Shown here: one piece after another, positions 1 to 9,379 of the stretch
Layout: each line of letters starts with the position of its first letter
Position numbering within the stretch: the stretch's first letter is position 1
Origin: Bradyrhizobium sp. 21
GTDB taxonomy: Bacteria; Pseudomonadota; Alphaproteobacteria; Rhizobiales; Xanthobacteraceae
Direction: 5' to 3'
DNA length: 64,000 bases
NCBI RefSeq assembly: GCF_023073335.1
Contig: NZ_JADPJG010000002.1
Location: 477,881 to 541,880 of the forward strand
Position numbers and translations under genes: made by a program
Notes under the pieces: model-generated
Database searches by the model: none
Told to the model about the DNA's origin: nothing
What the model saw: the letters and a program-made list of their open reading frames with translations, nothing else

Positions 1-192
1 GATTTCGATCCGAGGACCTACGGGTTCCGCAAGCTGAGCGACCTCGTGCGGAAGACGAATTCCTTCGAGATCGATGAGCCGAAGGGCCGGTCGATGCGGA
101 TTCGGGTCAAGCCCGCTGCCGCACCGCCGTCGAGGCCGCGGAGCTCGCGCAGAAGGTCAGGGGCGGCAGGCGGTTCGCCGCCTAAGGCGTAA
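1..192 (+). CDS. NYN/OST-HTH (LOTUS) domain protein, C-terminal fragment
   Basis: The window opens inside a gene. Frame 1 reads DFDPRTYGFRKLSDLVRKT, then SFEIDE, and ends at TAA (190-192). The pattern of a G-(F/Y)-x-K-L-x-D-L-(V/I) segment followed by F-E-(I/V) resembles the end of an OST-HTH/LOTUS domain. Such domains follow NYN (PIN-like) ribonuclease domains in bacterial LabA/DUF88-type proteins. After it come about 30 Arg/Pro/Ser-rich, probably disordered residues. The catalytic part lies outside the window, so an RNA-related role is only inferred. It is separated from adenine deaminase by 84 bases. Confidence 0.55.
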   Translation, partial: DFDPRTYGFRKLSDLVRKTNSFEIDEPKGRSMRIRVKPAAAPPSRPRSSRRRSGAAGGSPPKA

Positions 193-276
193 GCAGAGGT
201 GCCGTTATATTTGACCTTGCCCGGTCTGGCGCGGGGCGTAACCATCGCGGGGTCCTAACGTTACGCGAGAGCCCCC

Positions 277-2079
277 ATGACAAAACTCACCCGCTTTGCC
301 GTCGTCCCGCTGCACGCGATGACGCGGCGCCTCGCCGATGTCGCCTCTGCGCGCGTCGCGCCCGATCTCGTCATCTCAGGTGCGCGGGTGCTCTCGACCT
401 ATTCCGAGCGCATCCACGCCAACCGCGAGGTCTGGATCACCGGGGGGCGCATCGCGGCGGTGAAGCCGGCCGGGACGGCGAAGAAGGTCTGGCCCAACGT
501 GCCGCTTTACGACGCCGCCGGCGGCATCATCGCGCCGGGGCTGGTCGATCCGCACATCCACATCGAATCCTCGATGGTGACGGCCTGCGCCTATGCGGAG
601 GCGGCACTGCTCAACGGCACCACCACGATCTTCTGCGACAGCCACGAGATCGGCAATGTCATGGACGTCGCCGGCGTCGAGGCGATGCTGGAGGACGCGC
701 GCGAGGCGCCGCTCTCGATCTTTTTGACGGTGCCGAGCACGGTGCCGGCGACGTCGGCTGCGCTTGAGACGGCCGGAGGCGATCTCACGCCGGACAAGAT
801 CGCCGGCCTGTTCGATCGCTGGCCCGAAGCTGTCGCGCTCGGCGAGAAGATGGATTTCGTGCCTGTCACCATGGGCGACGAGCGCAGCCATGCGATCCTT
901 GCTGCTGCCTTGAAGCGCGGACGGCCGGTGTCCGGTCATGTCTACGGCCGCGAATTCGTTGCAGCCTATGCGGCGTCCGGCGTCACCGACACCCATGAGG
1001 CCATCGACCGCGACATCGCCGACGATCTGCTCGACGCCGGCGTCTGGGTGTTTTTGCGCGGCGGCCCGCCGACCACGCCGTGGCATTCGCTGCCCCAGGC
1101 GATCCGCACCGTGACCGAGCTTGGCGCCTCGCACAAGCGCACGGCGGTGTGCACCGACGACCGCGACGCCGACGATCTGCTGCTGTTCGGCCTGGACTGG
1201 GTGGTGCGGGAGGCGGTGAAGGCGGGAATGTCACCCGAGCAGGCCTGGTCGATGGGCTCGCTGCATGGCGCGACGCGCTTCAACATGGATAGCGATATCG
1301 GCGGGCTCGGCGGAGGGCGCCGCGCCGATCTGGTGCTGATGGACGACAATCTGAAGCCGCAATGCACCTGGTATGGCGGCGAGCTTGTCGTCGAGAACAG
1401 CAAGATCACGCCGAAGCTCGATCAGGCGCTGTCACAGCGCTATCAATATCCGAAGGCGGCCTACGTCACCGTCAAGCTGCCGGAGAAGCTGAAGCTGACG
1501 CCGGAGCTTCCCTCGACGGCCTGCACCGTCAACGCGATCAAGACTGCGCTGCCCGGTATCACGCTGATCCACGAGAAGATCGCGATCGAGCCCGCAAAGG
1601 ACTGGCCGTCGGTGTTTGCGCGCTACGGCCTGTGCTTCGTCACGGTGGTCGAACGCCATGGCAAATCGGCCGGCAACGTCGCCTATGGGCTGCTGAAGGA
1701 TTTTGGCCTGAAGCGCGGCGCGGTCGCCTCCAGCGTCGGGCACGACAGCCACAACATCATCGTTGCCGGAACCAACGAGGCCGACATGCAGGTGGCGGTC
1801 GCGGCCATCAAGGCGCATCAGGGCGGCGTCTGCGTCGTCGCCGACGGCAAGGTGAGGGCGTTGGTCCCGCTGCCGATCGCTGGGCTCTTGTCCGACAAGC
1901 GCGTCACGGAGGTGGCCGAAGAGGTCAAGGTGCTGAAGAAGGAATGGGTGGAGGCCGGCTGCACCATTCCCTACATGGGCTTCAATCTGATTCCGCTATC
2001 GGTCATTCCGGAAATTCGCATCACCGACAAGGGCCTCGTGCTGGTGCCGCAGATGGAGCTGGCGCCGCTGTTCGAGTGA
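277..2079 (+). CDS. ade: Adenine deaminase
   Basis: Converts adenine to hypoxanthine and ammonia in purine salvage or catabolism. It is 600 aa, typical of bacterial adenine deaminases of the amidohydrolase superfamily. The first metal-binding motif HIH is at residues 93-95 within [15 protein letters not shown] second conserved block DSHEIGNV lies near 121-128, and the C-terminal domain carries SVGHDSHNI near 488. The ATG is preceded by a purine-rich GCGAGAG. It stands just upstream of the glyoxylate carboligase cluster. Purine breakdown through allantoin yields glyoxylate, so the neighbourhood makes metabolic sense. No allantoin genes are present in the window, so a shared regulon is inference. 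Confidence 0.93.
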   Translation: MTKLTRFAVVPLHAMTRRLADVASARVAPDLVISGARVLSTYSERIHANREVWITGGRIAAVKPAGTAKKVWPNVPLYDAAGGIIAPGLVDPHIHIESSMVTACAYAEAALLNGTTTIFCDSHEIGNVMDVAGVEAMLEDAREAPLSIFLTVPSTVPATSAALETAGGDLTPDKIAGLFDRWPEAVALGEKMDFVPVTMGDERSHAILAAALKRGRPVSGHVYGREFVAAYAASGVTDTHEAIDRDIADDLLDAGVWVFLRGGPPTTPWHSLPQAIRTVTELGASHKRTAVCTDDRDADDLLLFGLDWVVREAVKAGMSPEQAWSMGSLHGATRFNMDSDIGGLGGGRRADLVLMDDNLKPQCTWYGGELVVENSKITPKLDQALSQRYQYPKAAYVTVKLPEKLKLTPELPSTACTVNAIKTALPGITLIHEKIAIEPAKDWPSVFARYGLCFVTVVERHGKSAGNVAYGLLKDFGLKRGAVASSVGHDSHNIIVAGTNEADMQVAVAAIKAHQGGVCVVADGKVRALVPLPIAGLLSDKRVTEVAEEVKVLKKEWVEAGCTIPYMGFNLIPLSVIPEIRITDKGLVLVPQMELAPLFE

Positions 2080-2119
2080 TCTGCTTTCACGCATCTCTCG
2101 ATCTAACCGATTGAGACAA

Positions 2120-2177
2120 CCACGATTTTTCCGCGGCTGCCGCATCGTGGGAAATAAAACCGATCTCGTTGAGATCG
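2120..2177. promoter_or_regulatory. Two inverted repeats ahead of gcl
   Basis: Between ade and gcl lie two inverted repeats. The first is CCACGAT (2120-2126) with ATCGTGG (2144-2150). The second is CGATCTC-GTT-GAGATCG (2161-2177). Neither is followed by a T-run, so they look more like operator sites or 5'-leader structure for gcl than a strong terminator of ade. A link to any particular regulator is not shown by the sequence. Confidence 0.35.
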
Positions 2178-2234
2178 TCTATTCCGCGCCCGATGATCTC
2201 GCTCGAACGAACCGCAAACCGAGCGAGGTCCGAT

Positions 2235-4025
2235 ATGGCGAAGATGCGAGCCATCGATGCTGCCGTGCGAATTCTGGAGAAGGAGGGCATCTCGACCGCC
2301 TTCGGCGTTCCCGGGGCCGCGATCAATCCGCTCTACTCGGCGCTGAAAAAGCGTGGCTCGATCCGCCATATCCTGGCGCGGCATGTCGAGGGTGCCTCGC
2401 ACATGGCCGAAGGCTATACGCGGGCCAAGGCCGGCAATATCGGCGTCTGCATCGGAACTTCGGGGCCGGCCGGCACCGACATGATCACCGGGCTCTATTC
2501 GGCGATCGCGGATTCCATTCCGATCCTCTGCATCACCGGGCAGGCGCCGCGGGCGCGGCTCTACAAGGAGGATTTCCAGGCGGTCGACATCGAATCGATC
2601 GCGAAGCCCGTGACCAAATGGGCCGTGACCGTGCGCGAGCCGGCGCTGGTGCCGCGTGTGTTCAGCCAGGCCTTTCACGTGATGCGGTCGGGCCGGCCAG
2701 GGCCGGTGCTGATCGACATGCCGCTCGACGTGCAGCTCGCCGAGATCGAGTTCGACGACGAGACCTACGAGCCATTGCCAGTCTACAAGCCGGCCGCGAC
2801 GCGCAAGCAGGTTGAGAAGGCGCTGGAGATGCTCAACGCCGCCGAGCGGCCGCTGATTGTGGCCGGCGGCGGCGTCATCAACGCCGACGCCTCGGACCTG
2901 CTGGTCGAGTTTGCCGAGATCGCGAACGTGCCGGTGGTGCCGACGCTGATGGGGTGGGGCGCGATTCCCGATGACCACGTGCTGATGGCCGGCATGGTCG
3001 GGCTTCAGACCAGCCACCGCTACGGCAATGCCACGATGCTCGAATCCGATTTCGTGCTCGGCATTGGCAACCGTTGGGCCAACCGCCACACCGGGTCGGT
3101 CGAGACCTACACCAAGGGCCGTACCTTCGTGCACGTCGACATCGAGCCGACCCAGATTGGGCGCGTGTTCAATCCCGATCTCGGCATCGTCTCGGACGCG
3201 AAGGCCGCACTCGAACTCTTCGTTACCGTCGCCAGGGAGTGGCGCCGGTCAGGCAGGCTCCGCGAGCGCCAGGCGTGGCCCGCTTCCTGCCGCGATCGCA
3301 AACGCTCGATGCTGCGCAAGAGCCATTTCGACAACGTCCCAATCAAGCCGCAGCGCGTCTATGAGGAGATGAACAAGGCGTTCGGCCGCGACACCACCTA
3401 TGTCACGGTGATTGGCCTGTCGCAGATCGCCGGCGCGCAATTCCTCGGCGTCTACAAGCCGCGCAACTGGATCAATGCAGGGCAGGCGGGACCGCTCGGC
3501 TGGACGCTGCCGGCCGCGCTCGGCGTGCGTGCGGCCTGTCCGGAGCGCGACATCGTCGCGCTCTCCGGCGACTACGACTTCCAGTTCCTGATCGAGGAGC
3601 TCGCGGTCGGTGCGCAGTTCAATCTGCCCTACATCCACGTCGTCGTGAACAATTCCTATCTCGGCCTGATCCGCCAGGCCCAGCGCGGCTTCGACATGGA
3701 TTATCACGTCCAGCTCTCATTCGAGAACGTCAACGCGCCGGAGCTCAATGGCTACGGCGTCGATCACGTCGCTGTCGCCGAAGGACTCGGCTGCAAGGCG
3801 ATCCGCGTCACCGACCCCAAGGATTCGCAGGCCGCCTTTGCGACCGCGCGCGAATTGATGGCGAAGCACCGCGTGCCCGTGGTGGTGGAGTTCATCCTCG
3901 AACGGGTCACCAACATCGCGATGGGAACGGAAATCGACAACATCGTCGAGTTCGAGGAGGTGCTGGATCTGCCGCTCGACGAGGTCGCGACCGCGCGGCC
4001 CGGCGTGCTGCAGCCGGCGGAATAG
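2235..4025 (+). CDS. gcl: Glyoxylate carboligase (tartronate-semialdehyde synthase)
   Basis: ThDP-dependent condensation of two glyoxylates to tartronate semialdehyde and CO2. It is 596 aa, the family length. Residues 49-60 read [12 protein letters not shown]. Residue 51 is Val, where almost all other ThDP enzymes have the cofactor-activating Glu; Val51 is a known hallmark of Gcl. The ThDP/Mg motif GDYDFQ...NN begins near residue 525. I chose the ATG at 2235 because it follows GAGCGAGGT and begins [10 protein letters not shown] as in known Gcl. An in-frame ATG at 2169 would add 22 unlikely residues. The gene is followed after 11 bases by hyi, so gcl, hyi and glxR probably form one unit. Confidence 0.95.
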   Translation: MAKMRAIDAAVRILEKEGISTAFGVPGAAINPLYSALKKRGSIRHILARHVEGASHMAEGYTRAKAGNIGVCIGTSGPAGTDMITGLYSAIADSIPILCITGQAPRARLYKEDFQAVDIESIAKPVTKWAVTVREPALVPRVFSQAFHVMRSGRPGPVLIDMPLDVQLAEIEFDDETYEPLPVYKPAATRKQVEKALEMLNAAERPLIVAGGGVINADASDLLVEFAEIANVPVVPTLMGWGAIPDDHVLMAGMVGLQTSHRYGNATMLESDFVLGIGNRWANRHTGSVETYTKGRTFVHVDIEPTQIGRVFNPDLGIVSDAKAALELFVTVAREWRRSGRLRERQAWPASCRDRKRSMLRKSHFDNVPIKPQRVYEEMNKAFGRDTTYVTVIGLSQIAGAQFLGVYKPRNWINAGQAGPLGWTLPAALGVRAACPERDIVALSGDYDFQFLIEELAVGAQFNLPYIHVVVNNSYLGLIRQAQRGFDMDYHVQLSFENVNAPELNGYGVDHVAVAEGLGCKAIRVTDPKDSQAAFATARELMAKHRVPVVVEFILERVTNIAMGTEIDNIVEFEEVLDLPLDEVATARPGVLQPAE

Positions 4026-4036
4026 GGAACAGGATC

Positions 4037-4822
4037 ATGCCGAGATTTGCCGCCAACCTCACCATGCTCTTCAACGAGATGCCGTTTGTCGACCGCTTCG
4101 CCGCGGCGAAAGCGGCGGGCTTTTCCGGGGTCGAATATCTCTTTCCCTATGATTTCGACAAGGCGGTGCTGCGCGAGCAGCTCGACAGCCATGGCCTGAC
4201 CCAGGTGCTGCACAATCTGCCGGCGGGCAACTGGGCCGCCGGTGAACGCGGCATCGCGATCCTGCCCGATCGCGTCGCCGAATTCCGCGATAGCGTGTTC
4301 CGCGCCATCGACTATGCCAAGGCGCTGGATTGCGAGCAGCTCAACTGCCTCGTCGGCATCGCGCCCGTCGATGCCGATCCGCGCGAGCTTCAGGAGACGC
4401 TGGTCGGAAATCTGCGCTTCGCCGCCTCGACGCTGGCGCGCGAAAACATCAAGCTGCTGGTCGAGCCGATCAACACGCTCGACATTCCCGGCTTCTTCCT
4501 CAACGGCACCGAGCAGGCAGTGCAGCTCATTTCCGAGGTGCGGTCGAACAATCTGTTCATCCAGTACGACATCTATCACATGCAGATCATGGAGGGCGAC
4601 CTCGCCCGGACCATGCAGGAATATCTCCCCCAGATCGCGCACATCCAGCTCGCCGACAATCCCGGCCGCCATGAGCCCGGCACCGGCGAGATCAATTATC
4701 CCTTCCTGTTCCGCCATCTCGACGCGATCGGCTATCGCGGCTGGGTCGGCTGCGAATACAAGCCGCGCACCACGACGCTGGAAGGCCTGTCCTGGCACGC
4801 CGCGCAAACCTTCGAGACGTGA
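4037..4822 (+). CDS. hyi: Hydroxypyruvate isomerase
   Basis: Interconverts hydroxypyruvate and tartronate semialdehyde, linking the products of Gcl to glycerate. It is 261 aa with an xylose-isomerase-like TIM-barrel sequence. It begins MPRFAANLTMLFNEMPF, and the metal/substrate residues lie in VEPIN (near 142) and QYDIYHMQ (near 175). The HIQLADNPGRHEPGTGEINY segment is typical of Hyi. It starts 11 bases after gcl. A palindromic repeat separates it from glxR. Confidence 0.93.
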   Translation: MPRFAANLTMLFNEMPFVDRFAAAKAAGFSGVEYLFPYDFDKAVLREQLDSHGLTQVLHNLPAGNWAAGERGIAILPDRVAEFRDSVFRAIDYAKALDCEQLNCLVGIAPVDADPRELQETLVGNLRFAASTLARENIKLLVEPINTLDIPGFFLNGTEQAVQLISEVRSNNLFIQYDIYHMQIMEGDLARTMQEYLPQIAHIQLADNPGRHEPGTGEINYPFLFRHLDAIGYRGWVGCEYKPRTTTLEGLSWHAAQTFET

Positions 4823-4832
4823 ACACGGCGGC

Positions 4833-4985
4833 GGTGCGCTCCCTCTCCCGCTTGCGGGAGAGGGCTGGGGTGAGGGTGTCTCCGCGGTGGGGTTCGTTGG
4901 GATGGGCGGCGGGACTCCCAGCGCGGAGAGAACCCCTCACCCGGCACTGCGTGCCGACCTCTCCCGCAAGCGGGAGAGGTGCACC
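4833..4985. repeat. Palindromic repeat element (family 1), complete copy
   Basis: An element of about 153 bp between hyi and glxR. It has two nearly perfect hairpins, CCTCTCCCGC-TT-GCGGGAGAGG (4842-4863) and its reverse-complement version (4958-4979). The inner segments also pair (GGGGTGAGGGT with ACCCCTCACCC), and the ends are GGTGC/GCACC. The whole element can therefore fold into one long structure. No coding potential is seen. Related copies are at 48314-48459 and, partial, at 38555-38640. It may stabilise or end the gcl-hyi transcript. Confidence 0.8.
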
Positions 4986-5032
4986 GCGCGCGCGGATGAA
5001 ATTTCGCCAATGCAACTGAGAGAACATCAGAC

Positions 5033-5920
5033 ATGATCGACATCGGCTTCATCGGACTTGGTACCATGGGACGGCCGATGGCCGGCCATCTCCTGGCTGC
5101 GGGCCATCGCGTTCTCCTGCATGACGTCGCACCGGTCGCGCCCGAGCTGATTGCCGCCGGCGGCGTCGCCCGCGAGTCGGGCAAGGAGGTCGCGGAGGAG
5201 GCGGATGCGGTCATCATCATGGTGCCGGATACGCCGCATGTCGAGGCCGTGCTGTTCGGCAAGGGCGGCGTTGCGAGCGGTCTCTCGAAGGGCAAGATCG
5301 TTGTCGACATGAGCTCGATCTCGCCGCTGGCGACTAAGGAGTTCGCGAAAAAGATCGAGGCGCTGGGCGCGGACTATCTCGATGCGCCGGTGTCGGGCGG
5401 AGAGGTCGGCGCCAAGGCGGCAAGCCTCACCATCATGGTCGGTGGTCCCGAGCGCGCCTTCAACATCATGAAGCCGGTGTTCGACCGGATGGGAAAGAAC
5501 GTCACCCGGGTCGGCGCCAATGGCGACGGGCAGACGACGAAGGTGGCCAACCAGATCATCGTCGCGCTGACGATCGGGGCGGTCGGCGAAGCGCTCTTGT
5601 TCGCATCGAAAGCCGGCGCCGATCCGGCGCTGGTGCGGCAGGCGCTCATGGGCGGCTTTGCCTCCTCGCGGATTCTCGAGGTCCACGGCGAGCGCATGGT
5701 GAAGCGTAATTTCGATCCCGGATTCCGGATCGAGCTGCATCAAAAGGATCTCAACCTCGCGCTCGAGGGCGCCCGTGCGCTCGGCCTGTCATTGCCGAGC
5801 ACGGCGATCGCCCAGCAATTATTCTCGGCCTGCACCGCGCATGGCGGCAAGGGCTGGGATCACTCGGCGATGGTACGGGCGCTGGAACTGATGGCGGGGC
5901 ACGAGATCGCCGCGGCGTGA
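5033..5920 (+). CDS. glxR: 2-hydroxy-3-oxopropionate (tartronate semialdehyde) reductase
   Basis: Reduces tartronate semialdehyde to D-glycerate with NAD(P)H, the last step of the glyoxylate-to-glycerate route. It is 295 aa, the length of the beta-hydroxyacid dehydrogenase family. The Rossmann motif GLGTMG is at residues 8-13. The substrate-binding block DAPVSGG is at 117-123. The catalytic lysine is in GDGQTTKVANQ (K170). Its position directly after gcl and hyi supports this substrate over 3-hydroxyisobutyrate. It is separated from hyi by a palindromic repeat. Confidence 0.92.
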   Translation: MIDIGFIGLGTMGRPMAGHLLAAGHRVLLHDVAPVAPELIAAGGVARESGKEVAEEADAVIIMVPDTPHVEAVLFGKGGVASGLSKGKIVVDMSSISPLATKEFAKKIEALGADYLDAPVSGGEVGAKAASLTIMVGGPERAFNIMKPVFDRMGKNVTRVGANGDGQTTKVANQIIVALTIGAVGEALLFASKAGADPALVRQALMGGFASSRILEVHGERMVKRNFDPGFRIELHQKDLNLALEGARALGLSLPSTAIAQQLFSACTAHGGKGWDHSAMVRALELMAGHEIAAA

Positions 5921-5939
5921 ACTGTTACGCAGTAACAGT
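5921..5939. promoter_or_regulatory. Perfect short palindrome after glxR
   Basis: ACTGTTAC-GCA-GTAACAGT, an 8-bp-arm inverted repeat starting one base after the glxR stop. There is no T-run, so it could be a weak transcript-end hairpin or an operator for the following DUF1236 gene. Confidence 0.4.
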
Positions 5940-6034
5940 CTCTGGCTTTAGTGCGTCTTTCGCCGCAGCGGAACCGGAACAATGATCCGGCCCTGCGGTT
6001 GAAGGCCCATAGCAATCACTGGAGACATAAGCAC

Positions 6035-6418
6035 ATGAAAACCCGTCTTGCGATTTCGTTGGTTGCCGCGTCGCTGCTGGCGTCGAGTCCAGCCTTTGCC
6101 CAGTCGACGACCGAACAGGGCGCCAGGAACGGCGCGCGTGCGGGTGGCGACGTCGGCGGCCCGGTCGGCGCGATGGTCGGCGGCACCGTCGGCGCGGCCG
6201 TCGGCGCCGGTCTGGAAATTCCGAATGCGATTCTGGGCGGACTTCCGCGCAGTGAATCCGTCGTCGTCGAAGACCGCGTCGTGGTCGGCGAGCCGCTGCC
6301 CCCGACTGTGGTGCTGCGTCCCGTGCCGAATTACACCGAATATCGCTATGCGGTGGTCAACGATCGCCGCGTGATCGTGGAGCCGCGCACGCGCCGGGTC
6401 GTCAAGATCATCGACTGA
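6035..6418 (+). CDS. Exported DUF1236 family protein with glycine zipper
   Basis: 127 aa. It begins with a clear Sec signal peptide (MKTRLAISLVAASLLASSPAFA, cut before QS). A Gly/Ala-rich glycine-zipper-like stretch follows (residues about 30-60, repeated GGxxG/GAxxG). The C-terminal half reads YRYAVVNDRRVIVEPRTRRVVKIID, the pattern of the DUF1236 domain common in rhizobia. Function is unknown. Periplasmic or envelope location is inferred from the signal and the zipper. I chose the start at the ATG after GGAGACATAAGCAC, because an upstream in-frame ATG at 5951 would bury the signal peptide. Confidence 0.8.
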   Translation: MKTRLAISLVAASLLASSPAFAQSTTEQGARNGARAGGDVGGPVGAMVGGTVGAAVGAGLEIPNAILGGLPRSESVVVEDRVVVGEPLPPTVVLRPVPNYTEYRYAVVNDRRVIVEPRTRRVVKIID

Positions 6419-6447
6419 TCGGCGCAAACATCGGCTTGAGAGAAACG

Positions 6448-6476
6448 GGCCCCGCGGAGTGTTACTCCGCAGGGCC
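6448..6476. terminator. Bidirectional terminator-like hairpin
   Basis: GGCCCCGCGGAGT (6448-6460), loop GTT, then ACTCCGCAGGGCC (6464-6476): 13-bp arms with one mismatch. It lies between the convergent DUF1236 (+) and VanZ-like (-) genes and overlaps the stop codon of the latter. Confidence 0.65.
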
Positions 6477-6839
6477 TGCGCTTCTGGTGGTGGAGCTGGC
6501 ACGAAGCCGCGTCATGACCCAATCGGCGATGGACGCGAGCGCAAACCCGACGCAGGCTGTGGCGGCATCGACCAGAAAATCCTCCAGCCGCGCATGCCGG
6601 CCCGGCGCCCAGAATTGCATCAGCTCGAGCACGCCGATCAGGACCACCGCGACGGCCGCGACCGCCACGCGCCGCTGCCGGTAGGCGAGGCCGAAGGCGA
6701 GCCCGACCAGAATGAAGGCCAGCGCATGCTCGCCGTCCTGGCCGAGGTCGGAGTGGGGCCGCAAGCCTGGCGGTCCGAGGGTTGAGAAAGTGACGGCAGC
6801 TGCCAGCAGCCAGGCAAAAAAGCGAACAAAAATCGACAT
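6462..6839 (-). CDS. VanZ-like membrane protein
   Basis: 125 aa with three to four hydrophobic segments (about residues 5-22, 36-52, 58-75 and 92-110). The motifs DLGQDGEHALAFILVGLAFGLAY and LELMQFWAPGRHARLEDFLVDAATACVG match the pattern of VanZ-like proteins. The conserved E-x2-Q-x2-P-x-R-x2-(E/D)-x2-D region is present. VanZ of enterococci affects teicoplanin resistance, but the role of short alphaproteobacterial relatives is not established. It stands alone on the minus strand and converges on the DUF1236 gene. Confidence 0.75.
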   Translation of the reverse strand: MSIFVRFFAWLLAAAVTFSTLGPPGLRPHSDLGQDGEHALAFILVGLAFGLAYRQRRVAVAAVAVVLIGVLELMQFWAPGRHARLEDFLVDAATACVGFALASIADWVMTRLRASSTTRSAGPAE

Positions 6840-6916
6840 CCGATGCCGATAGCACGGAATCGCGACAGCCTGTGGCGGCCGGAGGATCAGATCGCCGTGT
6901 AGTTAATGACGAAAGG

Positions 6917-7525
6917 TCAAAGTGGCTCGCGCACGCCGAGGCCGTGCATGAAGCGCTCCCGGATCTGCACAGGATCCCTGCGGGTGGCGCCAACGCCGGG
7001 TTTGTCGTCGATGCGGACGGCGATCAGGCTTGGCTCTGAGGCCGACATCGCTTCCTCGACCAGACGCTCGAAATCCTCCTCGTCCGCGGCCCATGCGCTG
7101 TTGGCAAGGCCCGAGCCGGCGGCGATGGTGACGATATCGGCCACGTTTGCAGCCGGTGTCGGCTGCGAACCGGTGATCTGGTAGATGCCGTTGTCCATCA
7201 CGATCATGACGAGGTTCTTCGGCTTCAACATCGCAATCGTCGCGAGCGCGCCGAGCTGCATCAGCAGCGAGCCGTCACCTTCGAGCGCGAAGACACCACG
7301 ATCGGGCTGCGCCAGCGCCACGCCAAGCGCGATCGGGAAGGCGAGCCCCATGCTGCCGAGCATGTAAAAATTCTGCGGCCGGTGGCCGGCGGCCCAGAGA
7401 TCGAAATTGGTGTTGCCGATGCCTCCGATCACGGCTTCTTCGTTCTTCAGCTTGGCGATCAGGCGCGACGTCACGTCGAACCGGTTCATGACCTTGGTGT
7501 TGCGCGCGTTCATCGCCGGCCTCAT
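6917..7525 (-). CDS. ThDP-dependent decarboxylase, beta (C-terminal) subunit
   Basis: About 202 aa, corresponding to the C-terminal ThDP-binding half of a decarboxylase. LEGDGSLLMQLGALATIAML and then MDNGIYQ give the GDG...N Mg/ThDP motif. The best-known enzymes with this split layout are sulfopyruvate decarboxylase (ComDE); phosphonopyruvate decarboxylases are fused relatives. The start overlaps the stop of the alpha gene (ATGA, 7522-7525), implying translational coupling. Internal ATGs at about 7513 and 7489 are possible real starts. The substrate cannot be fixed from sequence. Confidence 0.8.
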   Translation of the reverse strand: MRPAMNARNTKVMNRFDVTSRLIAKLKNEEAVIGGIGNTNFDLWAAGHRPQNFYMLGSMGLAFPIALGVALAQPDRGVFALEGDGSLLMQLGALATIAMLKPKNLVMIVMDNGIYQITGSQPTPAANVADIVTIAAGSGLANSAWAADEEDFERLVEEAMSASEPSLIAVRIDDKPGVGATRRDPVQIRERFMHGLGVREPL

Positions 7526-8088
7526 TTGTCGAAAGTCTTGCCGCCGGTGAGCAGCGGGTTGAGGATCAGCGCCACCGGCGCCTGCGTGGTGACGGCCTGC
7601 TTGATCGAGCGGTCGGCGATGAATTCGAGCTCGTCCAGCCGGGTGATGGTGTGATGCTCCAGTGCCAGCGAATCCAGCACCGGGCGCATGGTGCGGCAGA
7701 CCAGCGACTGGCCGTAATTGAACTCGCCCAGCGTGCCGCGCTCGGACACGAACATGATCAGCGGGATCTGATAGGGCACCGCGAGCGATGCCAGCACGTT
7801 GGCGAGCGTGGCAAAGCCGGATGTCTGCATCAGCACCGCAGCCCGCCGTCCGCCCATCCAGGCGCCCGAGGCGATGCCGACGGCCTCCTCCTCACGGGCA
7901 GTTGCAAAGGTGGTGAAGAATGGATCGGCGTGCAGGTTCTTGATCAGCGGCGTCAGCACGCGGTCGGGCACGTAGGGAATGAGGCTGATCTCGTTCCGCT
8001 TCAGGGTTTGCAGGACGATGCCATGCCAGCTCTTGTCGCCGGAGGTCTGAGCCGCCTCGGACGAGCTATGTTGCTCCGCAATCGCCAT
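7522..8088 (-). CDS. ThDP-dependent decarboxylase, alpha (N-terminal) subunit
   Basis: 188 aa, matching the N-terminal pyrimidine-binding half of a 2-oxoacid decarboxylase. TAREEEAVGIASGAWMGG contains the cofactor-activating Glu, and QTSGFATLANVLASLA and PLIMFVSERG are typical of the ComD/phosphonopyruvate decarboxylase N-domain. It is encoded immediately upstream of the beta subunit with a 4-base overlap. A 2-hydroxyacid dehydrogenase gene is divergent, 241 bases away. A role with sulfopyruvate or phosphonopyruvate is an inference from family resemblance. Confidence 0.8.
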   Translation of the reverse strand: MAIAEQHSSSEAAQTSGDKSWHGIVLQTLKRNEISLIPYVPDRVLTPLIKNLHADPFFTTFATAREEEAVGIASGAWMGGRRAAVLMQTSGFATLANVLASLAVPYQIPLIMFVSERGTLGEFNYGQSLVCRTMRPVLDSLALEHHTITRLDELEFIADRSIKQAVTTQAPVALILNPLLTGGKTFDK

Positions 8089-8329
8089 TGCCTTCTCCCT
8101 TCAGCCGCGCATGCTTCTTGGTCTTTGACGTCGCGGCGGTCTGCCGAACTTGACGCGGCGGGCGGGATTGTCAACATGTCCGGGCTGCACCGTGATCTGC
8201 GCCAGACGGCCTGCCGCGGCCGCTATTACCATGTCATAAGCGGCAATAACGAGAGAACGGAGGACGCATGAAAAGAGCACGCACAGCGCTGATCCTGCGG
8301 ATCTCCTGAAGAGAGCCAGAAGGGTCCTG

Positions 8330-9379
8330 ATGTCCGTCAACAGCAAGCGTGTCTTCTACTCCAATTACCTCGCCAATCCGATCTACATCGACATCCTGAA
8401 GGCGCGGGCCGACGTCCGGCTGGACCGTATCGAGAACGCGAGTCCCGAAGATGTTTATGCTCCGATCCTCTCTGCGGCGCATGTCTATCAGATCGGCGCC
8501 GCACGCGACGAGCTGGCGCTGCATTTCCACGTTGATGCCGCCTTCCTGAAGCGCACGCCGAACCTGCTGCTGGTCTCGAGCAATGGTGCGGGCTTCGACC
8601 CCGTCGACGTCGAGGCGTGCACCGATGCGGGCGTGCTGGTCGTCAACCAGTCCGGCGGTAACGCCCATTCCGTCGCCGAGCATGCGCTGGCGATGATGCT
8701 GACGCTGTCCAAGCGCATCATCCAGTCGGACCGCCGTCTGCGCCGCGAGCGCGACGTCAACCGCAACGAGCTCGTCGGCAACGAGGTTGAGCACAAGACC
8801 GTCGGCATCATCGGGCTGGGCAATGTCGGCCGCCGCATCGCCGCGCTGTGCAAGGGCCTCCTCGGCATGAAGGTGCTGGCCTATGATCCCAACCTCACGG
8901 CCGAGGTGATGGCCGAGCGGGGCGGGGAGAAGGTGGAGCTCGACGAGCTGCTGCGCCGCGCCGATTTCGTCTCGATCTCCTGTCCGCTCAACAAGGGCAG
9001 CCGCAACATGATCAGTGTGCGCGAGTTCGCGCTGATGCAGCCGCATGCGTACTTCATCACAACAGCGCGCGGCTTCATCCACGACGAGGATGCACTGCTC
9101 GAGGCATTGCGTGACAAGCGCATCGCGGGGGCCGGGCTCGACGTCTGGTCCAAGGAGCCGCCGCCGCCGGAGCATCCGCTGCTCCAGCTCGACAACGTGC
9201 TGGCGAGCCCGCATACCGCAGGCGTCACGATCGAGGCGCGCCAGAACATGGGTCGGATCGCCGCCGAACAGGTTTTGGACACGCTCGACGGCAAGCGCCC
9301 GCCGCGCATCATCAATCCCGAGGTCTGGCCGCGTTATGCGGAGCGCTTCAAGCAGGCGTTCGGGGTGATGCCCGGGTAG
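8330..9379 (+). CDS. D-isomer-specific 2-hydroxyacid dehydrogenase
   Basis: 349 aa NAD-dependent oxidoreductase interconverting a 2-hydroxyacid and a 2-oxoacid. The Rossmann motif is GLGNVG within TVGIIGLGNVGRR (residues about 160-168). Then come TTARGFIHDEDALLEAL, GAGLDVWSKEPPP and the catalytic His in ASPHTAGVT near residue 299. Overall it resembles phosphoglycerate dehydrogenase-like members, but it lacks a C-terminal ACT domain. It is divergent from the ThDP decarboxylase pair, so it may handle the same 2-oxoacid. The true substrate is unknown. Confidence 0.85.
   Translation: MSVNSKRVFYSNYLANPIYIDILKARADVRLDRIENASPEDVYAPILSAAHVYQIGAARDELALHFHVDAAFLKRTPNLLLVSSNGAGFDPVDVEACTDAGVLVVNQSGGNAHSVAEHALAMMLTLSKRIIQSDRRLRRERDVNRNELVGNEVEHKTVGIIGLGNVGRRIAALCKGLLGMKVLAYDPNLTAEVMAERGGEKVELDELLRRADFVSISCPLNKGSRNMISVREFALMQPHAYFITTARGFIHDEDALLEALRDKRIAGAGLDVWSKEPPPPEHPLLQLDNVLASPHTAGVTIEARQNMGRIAAEQVLDTLDGKRPPRIINPEVWPRYAERFKQAFGVMPG

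Noticed and set aside
2103..3134. 343-codon minus-strand open frame
   Set aside because: Antisense of gcl; His/Arg/Gly-rich with no family resemblance.
4692..5027. Small frames within the hyi-glxR gap
   Set aside because: They run through the palindromic repeat; Arg/Pro-rich translations are by-products of the hairpins.
8101..8346. 81-codon minus-strand frame in the divergent promoter
   Set aside because: It spans the promoter and start of the hydroxyacid dehydrogenase, lacks a convincing ribosome-binding site and has no recognisable domain.
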